From positions 1-6,342 of the forward strand of contig JAJFLK010000571.1 in the NCBI GenBank assembly GCA_021772735.1: 6,342 nt of DNA, in the 5' to 3' direction. The notes under the pieces were generated by a model. That model saw only the letters and a program-made list of their open reading frames with translations, had not been told where the DNA came from and made no database searches. The position numbers were made by a program, and so were the translations under genes. Shown here piece by piece: positions 1 to 6,324 of this stretch. Positions within the stretch are counted from its first letter, which is position 1; the number at the start of each line of letters is the position of its first letter. This DNA comes from Candidatus Sumerlaeota bacterium (GTDB taxonomy: Bacteria; Sumerlaeota; Sumerlaeia; MVZB01; JAJFLK01).

Positions 1-540
1 CGCCGGATCGATTCCGCCGATCACGTTTTCATCGCTGCCTTCGATAGAGATCGCATCTTCGGTCAACACGGCTGACGTTCCGGTAATATCGGTCCCGATA
101 AAGTTGCCCGCGATTACATTGCCACCCGCCCCCTGTATATCAATAAACGGACCCGCGGTGTGATCGTTCAAGACAAGCCCGCGAAGGGTCGTATCGCCCG
201 AGGCAATCACAATCGCGGGCATCACGATTCCCCCGACGCCGAGTTGCAGACCGTGAATGACGATCTTGAGTTGAGCGTTGATGCCGCCGCCCAGCGTGGC
301 GCTGTTGGGAATCGCGTCGTCATTCGGATTTCCCGGTGTCGCCGTCCCCTGTGTGAAGCCGTCAATAATAACCGGATCGAAAATGACGGGCAGGGTCGAA
401 GCGAGTTGAATTTCGTGAGGGCCGTCGCCGGGGATCGCAAAATCGATCGTGTTGATTCCGGGCAAGGCAATCGCGCAATACATTGCTTCGCGCAGAGAAC
501 CATCACCCAAATCATTCGTGTTCGTGACGGTCGTGTTCTG
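1..540 (-). repeat. Protein module 3 of the beta-helix protein (residues 1162-1341, truncated by window edge)
   Basis: Only the first 180 residues are present: the head TVTNTNDLGDGSLREAM, the IDGFTQGT motif near residue 1221 and the first coils (NVIAGNFIGTDITGT from 1302, then NVIGG near 1334). By analogy with modules 1 and 2, roughly 360-400 more residues are expected to the left of the window before any further module or C-terminal anchor. Confidence 0.75.
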
Positions 541-3500
541 GCATCCCCCGATGGGAAACGCCGGAGAGAATTCCGAGGTGTCGTTGGCCGGCGTCACTGA
601 CGGAGGGCGAACCGAAATATCGGTGGCCGTGGATGAAGCAAAAAGCTCGCCAGCCGGCGGATCGAGAACCTCGAGATCGAAATCCCCCCGGCCAAGGGCG
701 TCTGTGGAAACATTGACGAAGCCGAGAAACGACCGTCCCTCGCCGAATCCGGTGGGATCGCGTTCAGGACTTGAAAAGAATTCGAGCCGATAATCTGAAG
801 TCGGCTGACTTTGAACAAAACCGACAACCCGTGTTCCCCCGGCGGTATCCGTCGCCGAAGTAATGATCGGAAAATTTTGAGTGTTGTTCCCGCCTACATC
901 GCCATCGGTTGCGTCTTGCGGAAAACTGAGCTGATCGGCACTCAGATCGATCCCCAGCCCACCGTTGGAGAAAATCGAGTTTGCGGTAATCAAATTTCCA
1001 TTATTGTCATTGGTTGCCGGATCAAATCCGATCTCGACTCCAGGCGCATTGAAAGCGATCGTGTTCAGTTCAATCTTATTGTCGTTTGCCTTTACGGAAA
1101 TCCCGGCGTCACTGTTGCCGATCTCGAACGTTCCCGTGATGTCGGTTCCGATCAGGTTGCCCGAAATTATATTGTCCGCTGCCGGCGAGGCTCCGGCTCC
1201 AAAAGTTTGCGCGATTTCCACGCCCGTGAAGCTGCCGGAGATAACATTGGAGGCTTGAGCATCACTGCCACCGACAACGTTCCTATTGCCGTTAATGAGA
1301 ATGCCGTTGGCCTGAGTGCTCGGCAGCGGGCGTGACCCCGTCAGATCAACCCCAATAAGATTGCCTTCAAAGCGATTGTCATCTCCCTGGAGAACTCCCG
1401 CAGGAGCTCGAAAGCTGCCTGAAAAGAGATTTCGCTCCGAGGGCAGAAGACCGCCGACGACATTGCCTGACGATTCGACGAAAACAGCGGCACGGTCGAA
1501 TAAAGTAACGGGCCCGCCGGGATCGGGGAATTTCGCCAACCCGGAAATATCAGACCCGATGAAATTGCCTCGTATCTGATTGTTTCCGGCATTGACCAGC
1601 CTGACGGCGACGCCGTTGACCCGATTGATATTGAGTCCTGAAAACATGCCGGCGCCCGAACGTATCCGAAATAATCCGCCAAACACGTCACCCGCATTGT
1701 CTGCATTGATTTCGATTCGAAGGACCGTATTCAGTCCACTGCCGGCCGGATTTGTGTTTGCCGAAGAACCCGGCTGCGTATACCCGTCGATAAGCAGCGC
1801 TTCGGTAATCTCGGGAAACGCGGACTGAGGGGCGATGCTGAAAAAGCTGTTGGGGAAATCGGGATCTATATCCAAGATGCTTGCATCCGACAGTTCGATT
1901 GTCTGCATCCGATTGAGCGGCGTTATCTGATTGGGCACGCCGTCATCGATATAGTAAACGTGACCGGGGTCGTTGGCGGGGATACTGAACTTGAGTGCGT
2001 CAGGTGTGTTTGCGTCAACATTGGCCGTCGCATTCAGTTGCTCGATGGCCGCTCGCAGCGTGCATTCGGGATCGCCGCCGATGAGGTTGCCCGTGGCGCA
2101 AACACCATCAAGCGTGTTCAAGTCTGCTGAATCACTCGTGCTATTGACAATCGCCATGGGCTGAGCGACCACGCCGGACACGACGACGGAACTGGAGAAT
2201 TCCGAAGTGTTGCCGTCGTTGTCGGTCGCCGTCGTGACGATAAGGTCTCCGCCTGTTACGGGCGCCAAGGGAGTGAGCGAGGCGATCTTCTGCCCGTCTC
2301 CTTCGTTATATACGCTCGAGCCGAGATGCGTTCGGCCCTCTTCTCCGGCAGGATCGGCAAGATAGAAATCAACGGTCAGCGGAAACAAGGAATTCACCGA
2401 GGTGGAGTCAACTGAATGTGCAATCTCGAGGTTGCCGTTGAGATCTGCGCTTACTAAAACGGGAAAGTTCTGAAGCTTATTCGGCCCTCCGTCTGCATCG
2501 TCTTCATCGTTGGCGGTCACTCCGTCCCCCGTGCCAAAGGCGCCCATGGTGAACGTCAAATCGATTCCGAGGGCGGCGTTGGAGAAAAACGAATTGAATC
2601 TCACCGGATTTTGAAGGCTGCTCGCGGCGACGACGATACCGCCTTTGTCATTGAAAGCCGATATGTTCGCGGCGGCTGTTGAGCCTCCCACCGTATTGCG
2701 TGAACCATTCAAAATGAGAATCCCGCTGAATCCATTGCCCAGCGCAAGCGCCGCCGTGGGATCAGTGCCAAAGATGTTCCCTTCAACAATGTTGTTGTCC
2801 GAAGTCTCGATCAGAAGTCCCGCGAAAGCGTTTCCCGAACTAACATTACCGTCATTCGCGCCGATCCCGCCGATCGTGTTGGCGGGAGCCCGAAGCGCGA
2901 GAATCCCGTTGAAAGTATTGCCAAGATCAATGGCGCCCGTAACGTCCGTGCCGACGTAGTTCCCTTTTACGTCGTTACCCGTCGAGAGCGATTCAATCAG
3001 GACGATCCCGCCGAACGCATTGCTGGATACGACGTTCCGGGCGTTCGGGTCTGAGCCGCCGATCGTATTGTTCGGGGAGTTCGTAATAATGATGCCGTCG
3101 CGAAAATTCGACAGCGGCGATGCGCCCGTGCGATTGAGGCCGACGATATTGCCTTCGATGAGGCTGGATCCGGCGCCGCCGTTAACAAGCAAACCGGCCC
3201 GATTATTCCCCGATATCAGATTGCGCTGCGAGGGATCGATCCCGCCGATCGTATTGTTCGCTCCGAGTATCTGAATGCCGTGTGTGTTCAGGCTTCTGGT
3301 TATCCCATCCGGGCCGGGCCCGATAAAATTTCCCTCGATGACGTTTTGGTCTGAAGCAATAAAAACGCCGTGCCCCGGTTGCGCGTCGGTTCCTCTGAAA
3401 TCTCGAATTGCCAGCCCGCGAATCGTGCTTCCATTGCTTCCCGTCGCAAGCTCCAGCCCGTTGACGGTTGAGCCGGCAAGACTGCCCTCGAGTTCAATTC

Positions 3501-4023
3501 TCAGAACCGTGTTCAGTCCTTGATCGATTGAACCGGAGTTGGGAATCGAATCGTCGGCGAGCGATCCGCTTGCGTTTCCCTGCGTGTAGCCGTCGATCAC
3601 GAGGGATTCCGTGATCGCTGGAAGAGGTGTCACCGGAGAAATGCGATACCAGCTCCTGGCGTAATCGGGGTCGGCGTTGGGCAGGTTGGCATCGTCGGCC
3701 TCGGTGGTCGGCGTAAGATTGAACGAGTTCAGCGAATTCGGGACCGAATTGTCGGCATAAAAGATATGGCCGGCGTCGCCGGCGGGGATATTGAATTCAA
3801 TGCGATCGGGTTGTCCCGCGTTGACTGAGGCATTCGCGTCAAGGATGGCCTGACGCAGCGAACCCGCTCCCGAATCGGCCGTCGTCAGGACGGTAAAAGT
3901 TGCGAGCCTCTGTTCTTGAGCTTCGGATAGGCGAGCCACGGCGCCGAGGCCAAGGACGAACAAAATCCAGGAGAGATTGCAAACAGAAGGGATGCCGGAA
4001 CAGCATGGGGATTCTGATATCAT
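1..4023 (-). CDS. Giant exported CSLREA / right-handed beta-helix repeat protein, three modules (partial, C-terminus beyond left edge)
   Basis: The minus frame is open for 1341 codons from ATG 4023 to base 1; I checked every codon and found no stop. GAGGAG lies 10 nt upstream of the ATG. Residues 19-30 are a hydrophobic export segment (WILFVLGLGAVA), with likely signal peptidase cleavage near SEA-Q at 35-36. Three modules follow. Head motifs are TFTVLTTADSGAGSLRQAIL (42-61), ECTLRAAIE (653-661) and DLGDGSLREAM (1171-1181). Each head is followed by a DGYTQ/DGFTQ motif (about 144, 746 and 1221) and beta-helix coils with GN.IG.D and NTIGG/NVVGG patterns. Modules 1 and 2 close with LGIDL (485-489, 1023-1027) and an Ig-like cap running from NFP (519, 1050) to TATD and TSEFS (598-609, 1132-1153). 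These motifs are typical of CSLREA-domain and parallel beta-helix surface proteins. Such proteins are usually secreted or surface-attached and may bind or process polysaccharide, but no catalytic site is recognisable. Any anchor or sorting signal would lie off the window. Confidence 0.93.
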   Translation of the reverse strand, partial: MISESPCCSGIPSVCNLSWILFVLGLGAVARLSEAQEQRLATFTVLTTADSGAGSLRQAILDANASVNAGQPDRIEFNIPAGDAGHIFYADNSVPNSLNSFNLTPTTEADDANLPNADPDYARSWYRISPVTPLPAITESLVIDGYTQGNASGSLADDSIPNSGSIDQGLNTVLRIELEGSLAGSTVNGLELATGSNGSTIRGLAIRDFRGTDAQPGHGVFIASDQNVIEGNFIGPGPDGITRSLNTHGIQILGANNTIGGIDPSQRNLISGNNRAGLLVNGGAGSSLIEGNIVGLNRTGASPLSNFRDGIIITNSPNNTIGGSDPNARNVVSSNAFGGIVLIESLSTGNDVKGNYVGTDVTGAIDLGNTFNGILALRAPANTIGGIGANDGNVSSGNAFAGLLIETSDNNIVEGNIFGTDPTAALALGNGFSGILILNGSRNTVGGSTAAANISAFNDKGGIVVAASSLQNPVRFNSFFSNAALGIDLTFTMGAFGTGDGVTANDEDDADGGPNKLQNFPVLVSADLNGNLEIAHSVDSTSVNSLFPLTVDFYLADPAGEEGRTHLGSSVYNEGDGQKIASLTPLAPVTGGDLIVTTATDNDGNTSEFSSSVVVSGVVAQPMAIVNSTSDSADLNTLDGVCATGNLIGGDPECTLRAAIEQLNATANVDANTPDALKFSIPANDPGHVYYIDDGVPNQITPLNRMQTIELSDASILDIDPDFPNSFFSIAPQSAFPEITEALLIDGYTQPGSSANTNPAGSGLNTVLRIEINADNAGDVFGGLFRIRSGAGMFSGLNINRVNGVAVRLVNAGNNQIRGNFIGSDISGLAKFPDPGGPVTLFDRAAVFVESSGNVVGGLLPSERNLFSGSFRAPAGVLQGDDNRFEGNLIGVDLTGSRPLPSTQANGILINGNRNVVGGSDAQASNVISGSFTGVEIAQTFGAGASPAADNIISGNLIGTDITGTFEIGNSDAGISVKANDNKIELNTIAFNAPGVEIGFDPATNDNNGNLITANSIFSNGGLGIDLSADQLSFPQDATDGDVGGNNTQNFPIITSATDTAGGTRVVGFVQSQPTSDYRLEFFSSPERDPTGFGEGRSFLGFVNVSTDALGRGDFDLEVLDPPAGELFASSTATDISVRPPSVTPANDTSEFSPAFPIGGCQNTTVTNTNDLGDGSLREAMYCAIALPGINTIDFAIPGDGPHEIQLASTLPVIFDPVIIDGFTQGTATPGNPNDDAIPNSATLGGGINAQLKIVIHGLQLGVGGIVMPAIVIASGDTTLRGLVLNDHTAGPFIDIQGAGGNVIAGNFIGTDITGTSAVLTEDAISIEGSDENVIGGIDPA
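541..2160 (-). repeat. Protein module 2 of the beta-helix protein (residues 622-1161)
   Basis: This is a complete module of about 540 residues in the same order as module 1. The head carries two cysteines (C642 and C654) around PECTLRAAIE, the form closest to the canonical CSLREA motif. It continues with IDGYTQPG (745-752), coils containing GSDISG, GVDLTG and GTDITG and two NVVGG units (854 and 915), then GGLGIDL and an Ig-like cap with GEGRSFLG and NDTSEFS. The sequence has diverged well away from module 1, so this is an old duplication rather than a recent one. Confidence 0.8.
2161..3900 (-). repeat. Protein module 1 of the beta-helix protein (residues 42-621)
   Basis: This is a complete module of about 580 residues. 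It contains a cysteine-free SLRQA head, a DGYTQG motif, about a dozen beta-helix coils, the terminal NAALGIDL coil and an Ig-like cap ending TATDNDGNTSEFSS. The cap region (NFP...GRTHLGSSVY...TATD) resembles the segment that often follows GYTQ-type beta-helices in bacterial surface proteins. Module boundaries are drawn by the recurrence of the head motif and are approximate. Confidence 0.8.
2683..3255 (-). repeat. 61-63-residue super-repeat of beta-helix coils inside module 1
   Basis: The marker N-T-I/V-G-G occurs at residues 257, 319, 382 and 443, with spacings of 62, 63 and 61. Between markers the order is constant: a 'RN.(I/V)S..N..GG(I/L)' coil, a '.I.GN..G.(D/N).TGA' coil, and a 'GN.F.GI.I' coil. 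Each unit is therefore about three helical turns of about 20 residues. At DNA level a 19-base segment encoding part of the marker is identical at 3056-3074 and 3242-3260, 186 bases apart. An 11-base core recurs at 2867-2877. Confidence 0.75.
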
Positions 4024-4033
4024 ATGCAGAGGT

Positions 4034-4039
4034 CTCCTC
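4034..4039 (-). promoter_or_regulatory. Ribosome binding site GAGGAG of the beta-helix protein
   Basis: GAGGAG on the minus strand sits 10 nt upstream of ATG 4023. It supports this ATG over the in-frame TTG at 4062, which has no purine-rich site upstream. An in-frame TGA at 4065-4063 closes the frame just above that TTG. Confidence 0.6.
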
Positions 4040-4246
4040 GCGAGTGAGAATCGCGGACACAATCAATTGCGGCAGCGTCGGCCACAAGAGCCGTGGTTAA
4101 AAAATCGATCCGAAACGCGCCTCAAACTTTCAATGAGGGTAGTCCGCTTGGCGATCAAATTAAACCAAAAAAAGTCTTTGTGAGGGGCGCGGAGAGAGCG
4201 GGCGGGAACCTCCCATTATCACGAAAGTCCCGGCTCGTGGATTATT

Positions 4247-4267
4247 ATCGCCGGAGGGATCGGCGAT
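4247..4267 (-). terminator. Stem-loop 30 nt after the malic enzyme stop (weak terminator candidate)
   Basis: On the minus strand ATCGCCG pairs perfectly with CGGCGAT around a 7-base loop (ATCCCTC). It is placed where a terminator of the malic enzyme transcript would be. It is followed by AATAATCC rather than a run of T, so it is not a standard intrinsic terminator. It might instead protect a 3' end or be chance. Confidence 0.3.
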
Positions 4268-4296
4268 CACTCCCGGCCTCAGCCCTGGACATGGCC

Positions 4297-5475
4297 TTAA
4301 CTTTGACCCTCGGCGGCGGCAGCAACCGCCCGAGCCACGCGAGGCGCGACCGAGGCGTCCAGCGCACTGGGCAGAACGTGATCCGCGGTGGGATGATCGA
4401 CCGAACCGGCCAAGGCGTGCGCGGCCGCGAGGATCATCTTCTCGGTGATTCGTGGCGCGGCGGCATCGAGCGCCCCTCGGAAAATGCCGGGGAAGGCCAG
4501 GACGTTGTTGACTTGATTGGGGAAATCGCTGCGCCCCGTGCCGACGATGGCCGCGCCTCCGGCCTTGGCCTCATCGGGCATGATCTCGGGCTCGGGGTTT
4601 GCCATGGCGAAGACGATCGACTTGGGCGCCATTCGGGCGACGTCTCGCGCGCCGAGCAGGCCCGCGCGGCTGACGCCGATGAACGCGTCGGCGCCTTCCA
4701 TGACTTCGAGCAACGTCCCGGCCCGGTCCGCTCGATTAGTGTATTTGAGCAGTTCGAGCTTGGCGGGCGTGAGGTCGCCGCGCCCTCGATGGATCGCGCC
4801 CTTGGAATCGCAGATGACGATCTCGCGAATCGGCTGGCACAGATCGGGGTCGAAGTTCACGCACCGAAGCAGCCTGGCGATCGCCGTGCCCGCCGCGCCC
4901 GCGCCGGCGACGACAACCCGCATATCGGTCAGCTCGCGGCCCGTTACTTTGGCCGCGTTCATCAGGCCCGCCAGCAGGACGATCGCCGTGCCGTGCTGAT
5001 CGTCGTGGAAAACCGGGATGCCCACATCTTGCAGCGCGGCCTCGACCTCGAAGCAACGCGGCGCCGCGATGTCTTCCAGATTGATCCCGCCGAAGACCGG
5101 CGCGATCTGGCGCACGGTCTGGATGATGGTTTCGGTATCCTGGGATTCGAGGCACAGCGGCCAGGCGTCGATGCCGGCGTACTGCTTGAACAACATCGCC
5201 TTGCCTTCCATGACCGGGATCGCCGCGAGCGCGCCGATGTTGCCGAGGCCCAGGACGGCAGAGCCATCGCTGACCACGGCGACCGAATTGCGCTTGATCG
5301 TGAGGTCGCGGGCGCGCGCCGGGTCGGCCGCGATCGCCCGGCACGGCGCGGCGACGCCTGGCGTATAGACGGTCGAGAGATCGTCGGCCGATTCGATCCG
5401 AAGCTTGCCTTCGACCGATATCTTGCCGTGGAGCAGCGCGTGCAGGTCCATGGATTTCTTGAAAAAGTCAGTCAC
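4297..5475 (-). CDS. Malic enzyme, short single-domain type (malate to pyruvate + CO2; NAD or NADP)
   Basis: This enzyme oxidatively decarboxylates L-malate to pyruvate in the cytoplasm and needs Mg2+ or Mn2+. Numbering is from GTG 5475 (392 residues). YTPGVA at 37-42 holds the conserved Tyr. EGKAMLFK at 90-97 holds the likely catalytic Lys92. NLEDI (E134, D135) and HDDQHGT (D159) match the metal ligands. GAGAAG at 191-196 is the Rossmann loop, followed by CDSKG near 222-226. ANPEPEI and NNVLAFPGIFRGALD (from 323) are signature C-terminal motifs. The length fits the short bacterial class, without the phosphotransacetylase-like domain of MaeB. The GTG is preferred because GAGG lies 5 nt upstream and the family normally begins a few residues before the 'LH..L.GKI' segment. 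ATG 5562 would add 29 residues that do not look conserved. Cofactor preference cannot be decided from sequence alone. The gene ends in TAA and may be co-transcribed with the thioesterase upstream. Confidence 0.96.
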   Translation of the reverse strand: MTDFFKKSMDLHALLHGKISVEGKLRIESADDLSTVYTPGVAAPCRAIAADPARARDLTIKRNSVAVVSDGSAVLGLGNIGALAAIPVMEGKAMLFKQYAGIDAWPLCLESQDTETIIQTVRQIAPVFGGINLEDIAAPRCFEVEAALQDVGIPVFHDDQHGTAIVLLAGLMNAAKVTGRELTDMRVVVAGAGAAGTAIARLLRCVNFDPDLCQPIREIVICDSKGAIHRGRGDLTPAKLELLKYTNRADRAGTLLEVMEGADAFIGVSRAGLLGARDVARMAPKSIVFAMANPEPEIMPDEAKAGGAAIVGTGRSDFPNQVNNVLAFPGIFRGALDAAAPRITEKMILAAAHALAGSVDHPTADHVLPSALDASVAPRVARAVAAAAEGQS

Positions 5476-5480
5476 GGTTT

Positions 5481-5484
5481 CCTC
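5481..5484 (-). promoter_or_regulatory. Ribosome binding site GAGG that decides the malic enzyme GTG start
   Basis: The minus strand reads CGAGGAAACC immediately before GTG 5475, giving a GAGG core with a 5-nt spacer. This favours the GTG over the upstream in-frame ATGs at 5562 and 5541. Confidence 0.5.
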
Positions 5485-5587
5485 GCGATGGTATGTGGGC
5501 TTTCGTTCTTTAGCCGGTTCGGGGCCACGGCAAAGCTTCGCCATCGCGGGCTCAAATGCCAAGCAAGATTCCAGACTTGTGCCGAAT

Positions 5588-6175
5588 TTAAGCTTTTTGC
5601 GAGGAAGTCTCGGCCGGCGTCCCGGGCAGGGCCTCGTCGGCCAGGGCTTGGGAGCGCGTGGACATGCTGGCGAACTTGCCGAACGATTCGGCCGACATTT
5701 GGATGAACAGTCCCGTGCCTTCGGCGTGAACCTCGCCGTCGGCGCTGAGAAGGCGGCCCTTCGTGTAGACCTTACGCCCGTCGGTGCGTTCGACCCAGGC
5801 CTCCAGAGTGACGACCGATTTCAGCGGAAGTCTGCTGCGGAAATCGATTGAGATATTGGCCGCGACGACCGGGTGACCCGAAATCCAGCCCGCCGTGCCC
5901 ATCGCGTCATCGAGCAGAGCCGCCATCGAGCCGCCGTGTGCGTGGCCCGGAGGCCCCTCGGCGCCGGGGCCAAACCAGATCTTGCCCGCCAGAGCGCCGT
6001 CCTCGGTGCGCCGGTAGTATCGAACCTCCAGACGCCCATCGCCCGGCGTGCCGTTCACGAAGGTCGGCCAATGGTGCCAACTGCTGTCCTTGAATCGCTC
6101 CCAGCCGGGTTCCGGTTCGAGGGCTAGCAGGATGTCTTCCGGGGTTGCTTCGCACTTGTGCGGATCATGTGTCAT
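5588..6175 (-). CDS. Hotdog-fold thioesterase, PaaI / THEM4-like (acyl-CoA hydrolase)
   Basis: The 195-residue product is a probable cytoplasmic acyl-CoA thioesterase of the 4HBT/PaaI superfamily. The diagnostic stretch is GPPGHAHGGSMAALLDDAMG at 74-93. H80-G81-G82 matches the conserved HGG, and D89 lies nine residues after the His, where the catalytic Asp of THEM4-type enzymes sits. Later hotdog strands are visible at 107-118 (NISIDFRSRLPL), 125-142 and 151-160 (AEGTGLFIQM). The N-terminal 45 residues and the C-terminal 35 residues lie outside the core. The tail is polar and Ser/Ala-rich. ATG 6175 is the only ordinary start: the frame is closed by TAG at 6196-6194 and no ATG, GTG or TTG intervenes. 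No Shine-Dalgarno site is visible before it. The acyl substrate cannot be inferred. The gene ends 112 bases before the malic enzyme GTG, on the same strand. Confidence 0.92.
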   Translation of the reverse strand: MTHDPHKCEATPEDILLALEPEPGWERFKDSSWHHWPTFVNGTPGDGRLEVRYYRRTEDGALAGKIWFGPGAEGPPGHAHGGSMAALLDDAMGTAGWISGHPVVAANISIDFRSRLPLKSVVTLEAWVERTDGRKVYTKGRLLSADGEVHAEGTGLFIQMSAESFGKFASMSTRSQALADEALPGTPAETSSQKA

Positions 6176-6276
6176 GAGTGTGTGCGTCTTTATCTATGTT
6201 GGAGTCGGCGGGTGCAGGCGGGGAGACGTGTGCGGATCTGCGCCCGGCCAAGCCCGGCTGCCACCGGTCAGGGCAG

Positions 6277-6305
6277 ATAGTATCACATGATGATCATAAT
6301 ATCAA
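6277..6305 (-). promoter_or_regulatory. Sigma70-type promoter reading into the thioesterase / malic enzyme genes
   Basis: On the minus strand TTGATA (6305-6300) and TACTAT (6282-6277) are separated by exactly 17 nt. That is 5 of 6 and 4 of 6 matches to the -35 and -10 consensus. The spacer contains the palindrome ATGATCAT (6290-6297), a possible operator half or just chance. Transcription would begin near 6270, leaving a leader of about 95 nt before ATG 6175. Confidence 0.5.
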
Positions 6306-6324
6306 GGTGCGGTGGGATTAATTA

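Larger units (their letters stand above)
4024..4296. other. Intergenic region between the malic enzyme and the beta-helix protein
   Basis: No gene is supported in these 273 bases. Contents in minus-strand order are a 7-bp stem-loop near the malic enzyme stop, a GC-rich stretch, a T-tract (TTTTTTT within about 4168-4174) followed by an AT-rich patch, and the GAGGAG site. The length and the AT-rich patch suggest that the repeat protein has its own promoter, but I could not find a -35/-10 pair good enough to call. Confidence 0.5.

Noticed and set aside
2867..3260. Spaced short DNA repeats considered as a CRISPR array
   Set aside because: The period is about 186 bases, in phase with the reading frame, and encodes a recurring protein motif. 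The repeats are coding, not CRISPR.
160..3523. A series of short plus-strand frames (for example 811-1335, 965-1258, 2645-2959)
   Set aside because: They are antisense to the beta-helix gene, whose minus frame is continuous and coherent, and they show no domain or ribosome binding signal.
3839..4087. An 82-codon minus frame overlapping the start of the beta-helix gene
   Set aside because: It is out of phase with the repeat protein and covers its signal peptide and first head motif. It is a frame shadow.
4097..4125. TTGAGG-17-TTTTAA as a promoter for the repeat protein
   Set aside because: The match is only 4 of 6 and 3 of 6, too weak to distinguish from chance in an AT-rich patch.
5520..5560. 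A sigma54-like TGGC...TTTGC element before the malic enzyme
   Set aside because: The spacing between the GG and GC elements is one base short and the match is otherwise poor.
5476..5562. The ATG 5562 start for the malic enzyme
   Set aside because: The extra 29 residues do not resemble the family N-terminus and no ribosome site precedes this ATG, while GTG 5475 has GAGG at 5 nt. It remains possible at lower probability.
4093..5706. A 537-codon plus-strand open frame
   Set aside because: It lies antisense to the malic enzyme, whose motifs are unmistakable on the minus strand. Its translation is Arg/Asp/Gly-rich with no recognisable domain. Long antisense frames are expected opposite GC-rich genes.
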